From positions 1 to 64,000 of the forward strand of contig PGZV01000015.1 in assembly GCA_002841495.1 (NCBI GenBank): a stretch of DNA of 64,000 nt. The letters run 5' to 3'. The position numbers were made by a program, and so were the translations under genes. Every line of letters begins with the position of its first letter. Positions within the stretch are counted from its first letter, which is position 1. Source of the stretch: Firmicutes bacterium HGW-Firmicutes-2 (GTDB taxonomy: Bacteria; Bacillota; Clostridia; Lachnospirales; Vallitaleaceae). This document shows, in pieces, positions 45,576 through 55,097 of the stretch. The notes below the pieces were generated by a model. That model did no database searches and was not told where the DNA came from. It saw only the letters and a program-made list of their open reading frames with translations.

Positions 45576-46532
45576 TTAATTCCCTTTATTTTTCTTTCTA
45601 TCTCTAACATCTTTGAGTAGTGCTTTGTACTTAATAGATTTCATATCCGGGAAAGCATTGTAGAGCCTGCTTTTGGAGAATCGGTTAGAAAGATTTTCAT
45701 AATGTTCAAGAACACTTTTAAACTCAAACTTAGTCTTAATGTTTAATTTCATATCTTCATCTATGAGTTCATTAATAATATTCTTGACCGGATGATCCGG
45801 TATGAACTCATGCACTTGTAATTCTTTAAGCTGCTCTTGTATACGTTTAAGTTTTTGTCCTGCTTCATCTGTTTTCTTTTCAACTCGATCCGTAAGTTCG
45901 TCTTTTAATCGACTCATCTCCAAAAGCAAATTGCTTCTGATTTGTACATACTGTTTTGCAATATTATCCATCTCAAGTAGCAATCTTCTGAAATCAATCA
46001 ACGTTCTGACAGTAGACGTACCGTCTATTATGAAAAACGCCATGAGCACAAGTAATAAAGGGTTTCCGATATTCCTTGGAATACCATCTACCATAGTAGC
46101 TATCCTTACATGGACGATCTGAAGTAATAGCGTCCCCGCCAAGCCCCAAATCAAGGTGAAATCTAAACAGATATACCCTCCAAGGTTAAACCTTCTATCC
46201 GAATAATCCCACCATCTTGTGCGAAACAAATAACTCATGAAAGCTCCTGTGAAAAGCTCAAGACCTGTCGTAACGAACGTCACCATCATGAACAACATCC
46301 ACCAAGTTGGTGCCTGACCACCCAAAAATACCGTACTCAATTTATGAATAGATAGATAAATACTAACAACACCAACACCATAGATCGGACAGATTGGCCC
46401 ATACAAAAATCCTCTGTTAACGTATTTTCCATGTTTAATAAAAGCATATATAACTTCAACCAACCAACCCAGTACCCCATAGATGAAAAAATAGAAGGCC
46501 AAATTATATAGATTATTTGTATGATTTAACAC
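45576..46532 (-). CDS. CmpB-family membrane protein (putative ABC transporter permease)
   Basis: A 318-residue protein. The N-terminal half has five to six helices with the family signatures FFIYGVLGWLVEVIYAFIKH, NRGFLYGPICPIYGVGVV, LELFTGAFMSYLF and WWDYSDRRFNLGGYICL. The C-terminal third (about 185-300) is charged and helical, probably a coiled coil. The family is annotated as putative ABC permease, but no ATPase is near and the function is unproven. Confidence 0.8.
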   Translation of the reverse strand: MLNHTNNLYNLAFYFFIYGVLGWLVEVIYAFIKHGKYVNRGFLYGPICPIYGVGVVSIYLSIHKLSTVFLGGQAPTWWMLFMMVTFVTTGLELFTGAFMSYLFRTRWWDYSDRRFNLGGYICLDFTLIWGLAGTLLLQIVHVRIATMVDGIPRNIGNPLLLVLMAFFIIDGTSTVRTLIDFRRLLLEMDNIAKQYVQIRSNLLLEMSRLKDELTDRVEKKTDEAGQKLKRIQEQLKELQVHEFIPDHPVKNIINELIDEDMKLNIKTKFEFKSVLEHYENLSNRFSKSRLYNAFPDMKSIKYKALLKDVRDRKKNKGN

Positions 46533-46559
46533 AGTTTATCACCTCTTGTTTACTTCTGT

Positions 46560-47552
46560 TTATTGAAGATGTATGGCCTTTTCTACATGGATATACAACT
46601 CTTCCAATGTAATTTGATGGTCAAAGATATAGCTGGCCAAATCCAAACCGATATACCTTAAATGCCATGGTTCATAATCATATCCGGTAATCGGCGTCTT
46701 ATCTTTGCCGTATCTAACAATAAAACCATATAAATGTGCATTTTCTCTTACCCATATACCTTCTTCAGTTTCGCCAAAGGCATACACCAAATTAAACCCT
46801 GCTGACTCGCTGGTAATATCCATTGCCAAACCACTTTGGTGTTCACTGTGACCCGGTCTTGCACTTACTTTGTCCGTCGCTTCAACACCACGTGTACTTA
46901 CATTGTTATTATATATATCTCTTTGTCTGTTATAAGAACGATAACCGGACAGAGCAAATAACTGAAGTGATGCTGCATCTGCAGCCTCAAACATAGTCTC
47001 AAGACCTGTTGCTGCTGCATCCCTTAGATTTCTTTTTTCATCGGGACCAGAAAAAGAAAAGCGTATCTGGGGTTCACGTAAGTCACTAGGAATATAGCTC
47101 TCCGGTAATTGATTTAATTTATTTACTAATGCATATAGATGATCCGGTTCTGTTACTTTACCAATCTGTTTTAATGTATGGTTATATGTATTGGTTTTTA
47201 GGTGCTTTACCAGATCTGAAAGCCGTGGATCCGTAATATCCACATCCAATTGTTTATTTGATAAATCAACAATTAAATCATGATAACCCTCAATATCCGA
47301 TTCCACTACTTCTTGGTTGGATGGGGGTATCACCGGTTTTTCATCCAATCCGATGTCATCTGTTGTTTCCTCCAAAATATCTTCAATATCTAGATACTCT
47401 GTGTCTCCTTCATAATCATCATCCGAACCGTTCTCATTTACTTCAACTGTAGCGCCGGTCTGATCGTCAACCGGCGGTTTTAGAATAATCTTTGTACCAC
47501 ATCCTGTCATAATAAATAGCAGGATGATACTGATAAGCCATATTTTATACAT
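46560..47552 (-). CDS. D,D-carboxypeptidase-like lipoprotein (VanY/M15B family)
   Basis: A 330-residue protein. The signal peptide ends in lipobox MTGC near residue 17, then an acidic linker to about 85. The peptidase domain (about 180-320) has SGYRSYNRQRDIYNN, the zinc ligands in SARPGHSEHQSGLAMDIT, and EPWHLRYIG at the end. It trims D-Ala from peptidoglycan stem peptides outside the membrane. All metal ligands of the family are present. It is 27 bp upstream of the CmpB-like gene and may be co-transcribed. Confidence 0.92.
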   Translation of the reverse strand: MYKIWLISIILLFIMTGCGTKIILKPPVDDQTGATVEVNENGSDDDYEGDTEYLDIEDILEETTDDIGLDEKPVIPPSNQEVVESDIEGYHDLIVDLSNKQLDVDITDPRLSDLVKHLKTNTYNHTLKQIGKVTEPDHLYALVNKLNQLPESYIPSDLREPQIRFSFSGPDEKRNLRDAAATGLETMFEAADAASLQLFALSGYRSYNRQRDIYNNNVSTRGVEATDKVSARPGHSEHQSGLAMDITSESAGFNLVYAFGETEEGIWVRENAHLYGFIVRYGKDKTPITGYDYEPWHLRYIGLDLASYIFDHQITLEELYIHVEKAIHLQ

Positions 47553-47579
47553 AATGCCTCCATGTTCATTTGCTTTATC

Positions 47580-48962
47580 CTATATCATAGGTTTCAAACG
47601 TGCTGTAAAATGTCTTAGTACCTTGGGCTCATAGTCAAATGTTAAACCGGATAACCCATCGGCTTTTCTATATGTCGCTATAACCGCATCTGCTACCACA
47701 TCCATATGCCTATTGGTGTAGGTACGTCTTGGTATGGTTAAGCGCATAAACTCAAAAGGTGACTCAAGTTGCTCATCTGTATCCGGATCTCTTCCTAATA
47801 GAAAGGATCCTATTTCTACGGCCCTAATACCCGCAATGAGATAGACTTCATTACAGACTGCTTGTGCCGGAAAAGCATCATAGGGTATATGAGGACATAT
47901 TTTTTTACAGTCGACAAAAACCGCATGGCCACCTGTCGGGTACTGAATCGGGACACCTGCAGCTCTTAACTGGTCACCTAAATAAGCGACTTGTGAAATA
48001 CGATATGCCAGATACTCAAGGTTGGTACCTTCCTCAAGACCAACAGCTAAGGCTTCCATATCTCTACCGGATAAACCACCATATGTAGGAAAACCTTCAA
48101 GAGGTACACATAAAGACCTTGCTTTTGTATAAAGATCTTCATCTTCACGAATCCCAATGAGACCACCCATGTTGACAAGACCGTCTTTCTTAGCACTCAT
48201 CATGAAACCATCTGCCATAGCAAACATCTCTTTACATATTTCTTTTATATTTTTGTCCCTATAACCTGCTTCTCTCATCTTAATAAAATATGCGTTTTCT
48301 GCATATCTGGCTGCATCTAACATCACTTTAATACCATATTCATCTGCTATTTCTTTGACTTTTTTAATATTCGCCATCGATACCGGTTGGCCACCTGCAG
48401 AATTACATGTTACGGTAACAATGATAAGTGCCACCTGATTGGCACCTTTTTCTTCAATGGTTGCTTTTAGCAACGGTATATCAAAATTCCCTTTGAAGTC
48501 ATCATAGGTATCCGTATCAAATGCCTTTGCATCTATGACATTAATAGCCCTTGCACCAGCTAATTCAACATGTGCCTTAGTTGTGTCAAAATGCATATTG
48601 CTAATAACATAATCGCCTGGGTTCTTAACGAAGATCGGTAGCATAATCTGCTCCGCGCCTCTTCCTTGATGGGTAGGTATGATGTACTTACACCCTGTGA
48701 TTTCTTTAGCCACTGATTCTAACCGATAAAAACTTCGACTACCGGCATAAGACTCATCTCCCATCATCATGGCTGACCACTGATGATCGCTCATAGCACC
48801 TGTTCCGCTATCTGTGAGCAAATCGATGTACACATCCTCAGCTCTCAGTGAAAATGGGTTATAACCTGCTTCTTTCAATCTAAGGTTTCTATCTGCCTCA
48901 GATATGAGATGTATAGGTTCCACCATTTTGATCTTAAAAGGTTCTGCTGTTCTGATTTTCAT
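47580..48962 (-). CDS. tnaA: Tryptophanase
   Basis: A 460-residue PLP beta-lyase. Conserved parts are [42 protein letters not shown], and [12 protein letters not shown] with the PLP lysine near 258. Tyrosine phenol-lyase is very similar, but the substrate-pocket region reads [17 protein letters not shown], where phenol-lyases have an arginine (RSMER), so tryptophanase is the better call. It makes indole, pyruvate and ammonia. AAGGAGG lies before the ATG. A 26-codon leader with one Trp codon ends 18 bp upstream. No tnaB permease is adjacent. Confidence 0.88.
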   Translation of the reverse strand: MKIRTAEPFKIKMVEPIHLISEADRNLRLKEAGYNPFSLRAEDVYIDLLTDSGTGAMSDHQWSAMMMGDESYAGSRSFYRLESVAKEITGCKYIIPTHQGRGAEQIMLPIFVKNPGDYVISNMHFDTTKAHVELAGARAINVIDAKAFDTDTYDDFKGNFDIPLLKATIEEKGANQVALIIVTVTCNSAGGQPVSMANIKKVKEIADEYGIKVMLDAARYAENAYFIKMREAGYRDKNIKEICKEMFAMADGFMMSAKKDGLVNMGGLIGIREDEDLYTKARSLCVPLEGFPTYGGLSGRDMEALAVGLEEGTNLEYLAYRISQVAYLGDQLRAAGVPIQYPTGGHAVFVDCKKICPHIPYDAFPAQAVCNEVYLIAGIRAVEIGSFLLGRDPDTDEQLESPFEFMRLTIPRRTYTNRHMDVVADAVIATYRKADGLSGLTFDYEPKVLRHFTARLKPMI

Positions 48963-48980
48963 TTTTGTATCCTCCTTAGT

Positions 48981-49061
48981 TTATGAGATTGCTCTCTTTA
49001 GAAAATAAGAAATCTCTCCCCATGTTTTGCAAATCGCAATTGCCGTCACTTTAGCTGTCAT
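48981..49061 (-). CDS. Putative TnaC-like leader peptide
   Basis: A 26-codon frame between a promoter and tnaA: MTAKVTAIAIC, then KTW with Trp14, and a tail ending in RAIS. E. coli TnaC has a single Trp12 in a 24-residue peptide that stalls the ribosome when tryptophan is bound. Length and Trp position are similar here, but the Shine-Dalgarno is weak and the family proline before the stop is missing. A GAGATT/AATCTC hairpin lies at its 3' end, and the stop codon is 18 bp before tnaA. Confidence 0.55.
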   Translation of the reverse strand: MTAKVTAIAICKTWGEISYFLKRAIS

Positions 49062-49086
49062 CTTGATGTCAAATCATACTAATGGG

Positions 49087-49115
49087 ATGTTATCATTTTG
49101 CCCTAAAAAAGTCAA
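49087..49115 (-). promoter_or_regulatory. Promoter of the tnaA leader
   Basis: Minus strand TTGACT (49110-49115), 17-bp spacer, TAACAT (49087-49092). Transcription begins near 49080, about 20 nt before the leader peptide. Confidence 0.7.
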
Positions 49116-49120
49116 ACCCT

Positions 49121-49151
49121 AAATAGGCATATCACCATGATATACCTATTT
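49121..49151 (-). terminator. Hairpin downstream of ablB
   Basis: AAATAGG-N-ATATCA (49121-49134) pairs with TGATAT-N-CCTATTT (49138-49151) around CCA. On the minus strand a T6 run follows 10 nt later, so termination may be imperfect. It lies 27 bp after the ablB stop, upstream of the tnaA promoter. Confidence 0.5.
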
Positions 49152-49177
49152 AAATTTTGACTGATTTCTAAACCTAA

Positions 49178-50014
49178 CTAATGATTTATTTGTTTCACCC
49201 ATATATTCATAGATTCTATGTTGCCTGCTATTTGAGTGTTATTCCACAATGTGCCGCCATAATGATACCCCAAACTGCTAAAAGTCATATTCATAGGTAA
49301 GGACTGACTTCTTGCTATCGTATAATGGGTAAAGATCCCTTCCTGGACCATCGCCTTTTCCATGTTCATCAATAAGGATTTAGCTAGTTTATGGCCTCGA
49401 TAAGAGGGTAAAACAGCAAAATCTGTCATCTCAACATTTTTCTCTTTATAATTTATTTCACATGTACTTAGCCCAATGAGGCGTTCTTGATCAAATACAC
49501 CATAATATTGACAATCCTTAGTCATGGTTTTTTTAATATAACTAGGGTCATATATAGGAAAAGGATACGACTCAAAGACTTCTTCATAAATCTTAACCAT
49601 TTGCTCTATATCTTCTTCACTTAAACGTCTAAAGCTATAACTTGGCCACTTGAAACTGTCTAGATTCATCTTTTTGTCTTTTACTTGATCAATTGCATCT
49701 AGTATTTTTGCTTTCTCACGGACCCTTCTGCGATCCGGTTTTAAATATTTGGCCATAAAGAGACAGGTATTTATACCCTTATAATAGCCATCTATCTCAC
49801 CTTCTTTTGTAAAACCTGCATCTAGAAGTAGTACCCGATCTGCTTCTCGTACTTTAATAATAATCTTTCCGTAGTTCTTTTCTTTACCTAGTTTCCGAAC
49901 AAAATCCAGCATCATTTTTGCTTCTGACGGGTCATAGGACATGACATAGATCCGATCACTATAAGTACCATGATGGATGGTACATCCACCTCTTTTTTCA
50001 ATGATATCTTTCAT
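49178..50014 (-). CDS. ablB: Beta-lysine N6-acetyltransferase
   Basis: A 278-residue GNAT enzyme. The C-terminal acetyltransferase domain (about 125-260) contains MVKIYEEVFESYPFPIYDP and the acetyl-CoA loop LPSYRGHKLAKSLL. The N-terminal part with IHHGTYSDRIYVM is specific to AblB. With AblA it makes N-epsilon-acetyl-beta-lysine, a compatible solute of halotolerant bacteria and methanogens. It follows ablA by 12 bp. Confidence 0.9.
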   Translation of the reverse strand: MKDIIEKRGGCTIHHGTYSDRIYVMSYDPSEAKMMLDFVRKLGKEKNYGKIIIKVREADRVLLLDAGFTKEGEIDGYYKGINTCLFMAKYLKPDRRRVREKAKILDAIDQVKDKKMNLDSFKWPSYSFRRLSEEDIEQMVKIYEEVFESYPFPIYDPSYIKKTMTKDCQYYGVFDQERLIGLSTCEINYKEKNVEMTDFAVLPSYRGHKLAKSLLMNMEKAMVQEGIFTHYTIARSQSLPMNMTFSSLGYHYGGTLWNNTQIAGNIESMNIWVKQINH

Positions 50015-50026
50015 ATTGAATGCCTC

Positions 50027-51298
50027 CTATACTTTGACTTCTTCCGGCATGAAGGTCATGACGTCTGTATAATCTGATAACAGCTGTTCGATACCGGTAG
50101 CCTCATATATATCATCTAAACTGGTTTTCATATGTAAGTCACATGCAACACAATCCAGATCACAATCCCTATGACCATAAGCTCTTGGTTCTGTATACGT
50201 GGTGATGACACCTTCATAATTTCTCAGGATAACCTTATTGGTTGACCATGAAATAAGATAATTGGGCATCACAGGAATCTTACCACCACCACCAGGTGCA
50301 TCAATAACATAGGTAGGTATCGCAAATCCACTTGTATGGCCGCGTAGGCTTTCCATAATCTCAATGCCTCTACCTACACTGGTTCGAAAATGCTCAAGTC
50401 CTTCTGATAAGTCACATTGGTATAAGTAATAAGGTCGTATTCGATTGGCTACCAGTTTACGAACCAATGCTTTCATGACTTGAGGACAATCATTAATGTC
50501 TGAAAGCAATACAGATTGATTACCCATAGGAATTCCGGCTTCAACCAATTTATCGATAGCCCTAATTGAGTCTTTTGTCAATTCTTTAGGATGGTTATAA
50601 TGGGTATTAATCCATAAATTCTTATGTTTTTTTAGTATATTTACCAATGCTTCTGTAATTCTAAAAGGTAATACAACCGGTGTTCGGGTTCCAATTCGAA
50701 TAACTTCAACATGTTTTATATTTGCTAGTCTTTCTAATAAACTTTCAATTAATTGATCCGGAAGTAAAAACGGATCACCACCTGAGAGTAGTACATCTCT
50801 GACTTCCTCATGTTCTTCTATATATGCGATACCACTTTCATAATCCTGAAGAGACGGACAGTAATCTACATCACCGACTTTTCTTTTCCTCGTACAATGA
50901 CGACAATACATAGCACATCGATTGCTAATATGAAAAAGAACGCGGTCAGGATAACGGTGGGTTAAACCTTCTACCGGACTATCTTTATCCTCTCCTAGTG
51001 GGTCTTCTATGTCGGATGCGCATATATCCAATTCACGAACATCCGGAAAAGCCTGTCTAAATACAGGATCGTTAATAAAGTCTTTTTGGTCAATGAGTGA
51101 AAAATAATAAGGTGTAATCGAAAGTGGGAAAATATCAACAGTTTTTTCTAACTTATCCCTGTAGTCTTCTCCAAATTCTTGGCTAAAATCCGTTTTTAAC
51201 AATTTTTCAACTTCTTCTATGGATGTAATAGCGTTTTTGAGTTGCCATTTCCAATCATACCAGTTTTCTCTTGAACTTTGGTTCTTTAGTGCCTTCAT
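50027..51298 (-). CDS. ablA: Lysine 2,3-aminomutase
   Basis: A 423-residue radical SAM enzyme that converts L-lysine to beta-lysine. The cluster motif is [16 protein letters not shown] (CxxxCxxC, about 131-138), followed by [32 protein letters not shown] and the PLP lysine in [13 protein letters not shown]-terminal cysteines in [12 protein letters not shown] are the zinc-type ligands. Length is normal for KamA. AAGGAGGAAATAT precedes the ATG. With ablB it forms a two-gene osmolyte operon under a long leader. Confidence 0.95.
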   Translation of the reverse strand: MKALKNQSSRENWYDWKWQLKNAITSIEEVEKLLKTDFSQEFGEDYRDKLEKTVDIFPLSITPYYFSLIDQKDFINDPVFRQAFPDVRELDICASDIEDPLGEDKDSPVEGLTHRYPDRVLFHISNRCAMYCRHCTRKRKVGDVDYCPSLQDYESGIAYIEEHEEVRDVLLSGGDPFLLPDQLIESLLERLANIKHVEVIRIGTRTPVVLPFRITEALVNILKKHKNLWINTHYNHPKELTKDSIRAIDKLVEAGIPMGNQSVLLSDINDCPQVMKALVRKLVANRIRPYYLYQCDLSEGLEHFRTSVGRGIEIMESLRGHTSGFAIPTYVIDAPGGGGKIPVMPNYLISWSTNKVILRNYEGVITTYTEPRAYGHRDCDLDCVACDLHMKTSLDDIYEATGIEQLLSDYTDVMTFMPEEVKV

Positions 51299-51330
51299 AT
51301 ATTTCCTCCTTGGTTTTCATACGTTTTTAC

Positions 51331-51368
51331 AAAAAAAAATACCCTAACTCTGTAATAGAGTTAGAGTA
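51331..51368 (-). terminator. Terminator in the ablA leader (attenuator candidate)
   Basis: CTAACTCT (51344-51351) pairs with AGAGTTAG (51357-51364) plus three outer pairs, followed on the minus strand by nine T (51331-51339). It ends only about 30 bp before the ablA start codon, downstream of a good promoter, so it probably controls read-through into ablAB. Confidence 0.75.
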
Positions 51369-51577
51369 CTTAAACTTCGCTTGCGCTCGTCTTATACCAT
51401 ATATTATAGTATAGGTCATGACCCTTTGATCCTAACCAAGTCCCAGTTCTAATTATAATTTTTCAAGCACGCTTTCACTTAACAACACACTAACTTCAAC
51501 CCACATATGGTAGATACACCCTATACGTAAAAAAGCTCATGCATTCAATACTCACGGCCCTACTTCATCTTATAACT
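51369..51577 (-). promoter_or_regulatory. ablA 5' leader with possible RNA regulator
   Basis: About 210 nt of untranslated leader between the promoter and the terminator. It contains GGTCATGACC, a TATAC-rich stem, and AGTTAG/GGTTAG segments that could pair with the left arm of the terminator (CTAACT) and act as antiterminator. I could not match it to the ydaO/c-di-AMP, lysine, glycine or T-box consensus. It contains no convincing gene. Confidence 0.45.
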
Positions 51578-51583
51578 ATAAGT

Positions 51584-51612
51584 AGTATAACAAATATCGA
51601 TGATTAGGTCAA
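51584..51612 (-). promoter_or_regulatory. Promoter of the ablAB operon
   Basis: Minus strand TTGACC (51607-51612), 17-bp spacer, TATACT (51584-51589). It points toward ablA, giving a leader of about 280 nt. Confidence 0.75.
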
Positions 51613-51724
51613 ATCTGACGAAAAATATGAACTTTGGTTTTGAGTTTACTATAGAGTACGACTTCAGCTTATTATACATGAAACGTAATTCTTATTAATT
51701 ACTAGTCGTTACTTATATAATGAC

Positions 51725-52645
51725 TTAAAATGCTTTTAAAAGCCGTTCCATGCTGTTTGTTATATCTTTTTCATCCAGAGTATTTTTCACATTGCGGATA
51801 ATCTCTGCAACATGATTTTCATGGGCTTCAAACTCCTTAACGATTTCATCATCCCATTTTGGACTTAAGTTACTGATCTTATTAACAAATGCTTCTAATT
51901 CTATTGGGTTTTCAAAAATCTCACGTAAATCTGACGTCCCATATTTTTCTGCATATTGACGCCAACTAACACTTCCGTTATAAGCTGTTGTATATGACCT
52001 AAATGGCGCTAATTCAGAATTATCAAGAACAACATAACCCTTTTCTCTCATTATGTCATTTTCAGCATAACGACTAATTTCATTCATAAACGCTTCCGCT
52101 TCATCCTGATTCTCAAAATATTTCTCAGCAATATATTTTGCATTTTTCATTGCAATTTCTCTGTTAATCCCACGTTCTTCAACCGTTGCCTCAGGATTAA
52201 AGATTGTTCCCTTGATCATTTGTGCTAATTCATTTGCAACAAGAGATGGATTTTTCGACTTTCCATTCAGATAATCGGCTATGGATTTTTCAAGCGTGTT
52301 CTCACTAAATGTATAAGTCACGCCTAATACTAGAAATTCATTGTCAAATGGGTCAATATTCTTTATGTCTGTGATTTTATTCGCGAAATCTAGTTTTCTT
52401 TTGGTATGCACATCTTTATTGAAAAATTCTTCAACTGAAATAAGCGATTGATTTTCTCTATCTTCTTTTGATGCGAATAACATTTTTTTGCCTTCGTCAC
52501 TAATGTCAACTTTGTCGATGTTATTCGCCTTTGCATGATCTTCCAAAATACTTACATCATCTTGTTTAAGTGATTTTCTGTTGTTTTGAATAATATGTTG
52601 GTTAAGTAAATTACGTGTTCCATTTGAATTAACGCCATCTAACAT
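51725..52645 (-). CDS. Uncharacterised protein next to a chemoreceptor
   Basis: A 306-residue soluble, acidic and mostly helical protein with no signal peptide or membrane segment. Motifs seen are KVDISDEGKKML near residue 46 and SSWRQ-like VSWRQYAEKYGTSDLREI near 235; I do not recognise a family. The frame extends upstream to a TTG at 52714, but the ATG at 52645 is preceded by AGAGGGAG and is preferred. It follows the Cache chemoreceptor gene on the same strand. Confidence 0.6.
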   Translation of the reverse strand: MLDGVNSNGTRNLLNQHIIQNNRKSLKQDDVSILEDHAKANNIDKVDISDEGKKMLFASKEDRENQSLISVEEFFNKDVHTKRKLDFANKITDIKNIDPFDNEFLVLGVTYTFSENTLEKSIADYLNGKSKNPSLVANELAQMIKGTIFNPEATVEERGINREIAMKNAKYIAEKYFENQDEAEAFMNEISRYAENDIMREKGYVVLDNSELAPFRSYTTAYNGSVSWRQYAEKYGTSDLREIFENPIELEAFVNKISNLSPKWDDEIVKEFEAHENHVAEIIRNVKNTLDEKDITNSMERLLKAF

Positions 52646-52722
52646 CTCTTGATTCTCCCTCTCAAAATTGTGGCTTTTTTGATCCCATTCAAAGTTATAT
52701 ATTTCTAATGTCAACGTACATA

Positions 52723-54828
52723 TTATACTTTAAATTGACTGACTATACTGCGTAATTCTTCTGCAATATGAGCTAGGTTTTCTCCAGAACCAGAAATTTT
52801 TTCCATTCTAGCGCTTTGTTCATCCATTGCTGCCGTCGCTTGTTCTGAACCAGCTGCATTTTCTTCGGCTACCGCTGATAGACTCTGAATTAAGTCAATT
52901 AACTTATTTTTGTTTTCTTTCATAATTTCAGTTGAATTATCCAATTTATCCGTTATATCCTTAACTGAATCTATTGCCTTTGCAATTCCACCAAATTTAC
53001 TTTCTGTCATTTCAACGCTTTTTGATTGTTCATTAACAATGTCTTTCGCTTTTTCCATATAATCAACTGCATTTTGTGACTTTGATTTTAGTTCATCTAT
53101 TACAATTTTTATTTCATTCGTAAAGCTACTGGATTGCTCCGCCAGTTTCCTTATTTCATCAGCAACAACCGCAAACCCTTTACCCGCTTCACCTGCTCTT
53201 GCTGCTTCAATCGCAGCATTTAAAGCTAATAGATTTGTTTGATTAGATATGCTTTGAATCATAGCACTTGCATTTTCAATTTTGTCTGCACTTTCATTAT
53301 TACTAACAATATTTTGATAAACACTATTTGCAACTTCATTATTCTTCTTAGATATCTCAATCAATTCATTAATAATGGTATATCCATCTTCTTTTTGCTT
53401 TTCAATTGTTTCAGCAGCAATATTTAACTCATTAATCATCTTTACATCTTTGTCTAATAAATGCCCAAGTTCATTTACATTAAGAGCTGTATTCTCAGTG
53501 TCTTTCGCCTGTTCACTAGCGCCTCGAGCGATTTCTTCTATAGCATTGGCAACCTCATTTATTGAAGTAGTTGCCTCTTTTGACGTTGCTGTCAATTCTT
53601 CAGATGCTTCCGCAATATGGTGAGCTTTTTTTATTATCGAATTAATGAGTTCTTTTATCCCATCTTGCATTGACAATGTTGCATATGAAAATTGACCAAT
53701 TTCATCTTCTCTTTTCAACATTTTTTCATCGATGGATACGGATAGATTACCTGAAGCAATAATACCGAGATGTTCAATTATATGTCTTATTGGAGAAAAT
53801 ATTTTTTTTGTTATTAGAATTAAGGTGATCAAAGCAAGCATAACATTCACCAACGTTATAATTGCAGAATCAAATAAAATTTTTCGTAGTGGCATGTTCA
53901 ACTCATCTGCTTCGATAGTTATTAATGCTATCATATTCGCATAAGGTATTTCACGATAGTAAACATAATATTCTTTTCGCTTGTCAGAATAAAAGCCATT
54001 ACCGCTTTTTTCAGAAATTATTTTCTCACCTAGACTTGCTAACTCTTTATTTTCCTCTTCTGATATTTTCAAAGTCATTATTTTATCGGCATCTTCTGTG
54101 ACTATATAGTTACCATTAGATTCTATTAAAGAAACGCGTCCAGTATCTTTAATTTTCAATTGGCCAATTCTTCTTTGTAAAAATGTTAGGTCCATGTCTG
54201 CAGTTGTAACTCCAAGAAACTCATTCTTTTCATTATAAAATGGTGCTGAAGCTGTTATCATTGTTATGTTCGACACTGGGTCAAAAAATGCATTTGATAT
54301 AATATACTCTTCTTCAATACCCATACCCATTTTGTACCAATCTTGACTATGATAATCGTAATCAGGATGGTTATATTCATCTGTATAGATTACATGATTC
54401 TCTTCCTTATAAGCATAGGGTCCAAAGTATTTCAAATTGTCTTCATATTTATAGGGTTCAAACCATAAGCCAATCCCTACTGTATCATCATTTGACAAGG
54501 GATATTTTTCTACAATACGCCTAAAGTCTTCTTTTTCTAAATTTGTATATGAAGATTCCACCAGTTTTGCTAATGATAAAGCTAATCTCGCATTGTTACT
54601 CATAACACCTTCGATTTCTGATGATACAAATTCTAGTTCTGATGTCATATGTTGTTCTGTTTGAATATCAATCTGTATCTTTGTCCTAATATAATTGACA
54701 GTACTAGAACCTAGCATTGCTACTGCAATAAAAACTGTTGTAAGTAATACCAATTGTACCGCAATACTTTTTCTTATAAAGGATCCTTTTGGGGTACTTG
54801 ATTTTGGAGTTGGATCATTATTATTCAT
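52723..54828 (-). CDS. Methyl-accepting chemotaxis protein with dCache sensor
   Basis: A 701-residue chemoreceptor. Membrane helix 1 (about 24-46), an extracellular double-Cache domain (about 50-305, with [22 protein letters not shown] and [20 protein letters not shown]), membrane helix 2 (about 312-335), HAMP, then the signalling domain with [20 protein letters not shown] near 536. The Cache motif with a tyrosine-tryptophan-aspartate pocket suggests an amino acid or organic amine ligand, not certain. It lies upstream of the unknown gene and downstream of a truncated chemoreceptor. Confidence 0.93.
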   Translation of the reverse strand: MNNNDPTPKSSTPKGSFIRKSIAVQLVLLTTVFIAVAMLGSSTVNYIRTKIQIDIQTEQHMTSELEFVSSEIEGVMSNNARLALSLAKLVESSYTNLEKEDFRRIVEKYPLSNDDTVGIGLWFEPYKYEDNLKYFGPYAYKEENHVIYTDEYNHPDYDYHSQDWYKMGMGIEEEYIISNAFFDPVSNITMITASAPFYNEKNEFLGVTTADMDLTFLQRRIGQLKIKDTGRVSLIESNGNYIVTEDADKIMTLKISEEENKELASLGEKIISEKSGNGFYSDKRKEYYVYYREIPYANMIALITIEADELNMPLRKILFDSAIITLVNVMLALITLILITKKIFSPIRHIIEHLGIIASGNLSVSIDEKMLKREDEIGQFSYATLSMQDGIKELINSIIKKAHHIAEASEELTATSKEATTSINEVANAIEEIARGASEQAKDTENTALNVNELGHLLDKDVKMINELNIAAETIEKQKEDGYTIINELIEISKKNNEVANSVYQNIVSNNESADKIENASAMIQSISNQTNLLALNAAIEAARAGEAGKGFAVVADEIRKLAEQSSSFTNEIKIVIDELKSKSQNAVDYMEKAKDIVNEQSKSVEMTESKFGGIAKAIDSVKDITDKLDNSTEIMKENKNKLIDLIQSLSAVAEENAAGSEQATAAMDEQSARMEKISGSGENLAHIAEELRSIVSQFKV

Positions 54829-54888
54829 TTTGTTCCTTCCTATATCATATATAATTTTACTGAAATATAAACACTATCCGTACTCACA

Positions 54889-55097
54889 TTAAATACGAAA
54901 CTTTTCAATAAGTGCTCTTAAGGTTACTGCTAATTCAAACAGATTCTCACTAGCATCACTTATTTCTTCTATGGATGCTACCTGCTCTTGCCGCCTCAAT
55001 GGCTGCGTTAAGTGCCAGTAGATTCGCCTGTTGCCGTTGAAGCTAAAATAACAAGTGCTAATATGATGACGATTGTTTTTTTCTTAATACTTTTCAT
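54889..55097 (-). pseudogene. Chemoreceptor remnant
   Basis: A 209-bp relic of a methyl-accepting chemotaxis gene. It keeps a good ribosome binding site (AAGGAGAT) and an N-terminus MKSIKKKTIVIILALVILAS (signal/first helix), then jumps out of frame to [13 protein letters not shown] (hairpin tip), then to the C-terminus EEISDASENLFELAVTLRAL and the stop. AGAGCAGGT at the second junction is common to both expected flanks, consistent with deletion between short repeats. It starts inside the last codons of the HD-GYP gene (14-bp overlap), so the intact gene was once coupled to it. Confidence 0.85.

Noticed and set aside
47580-48962. Tyrosine phenol-lyase as an alternative for the tryptophanase gene
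   Set aside because: The pocket segment RAVEIGSF matches tryptophanases; phenol-lyases carry an arginine there.
51369-51577. Known riboswitch (c-di-AMP ydaO, lysine, T-box) in the ablA leader
   Set aside because: None of the conserved segments of these classes was found by eye; reported only as an unknown leader.
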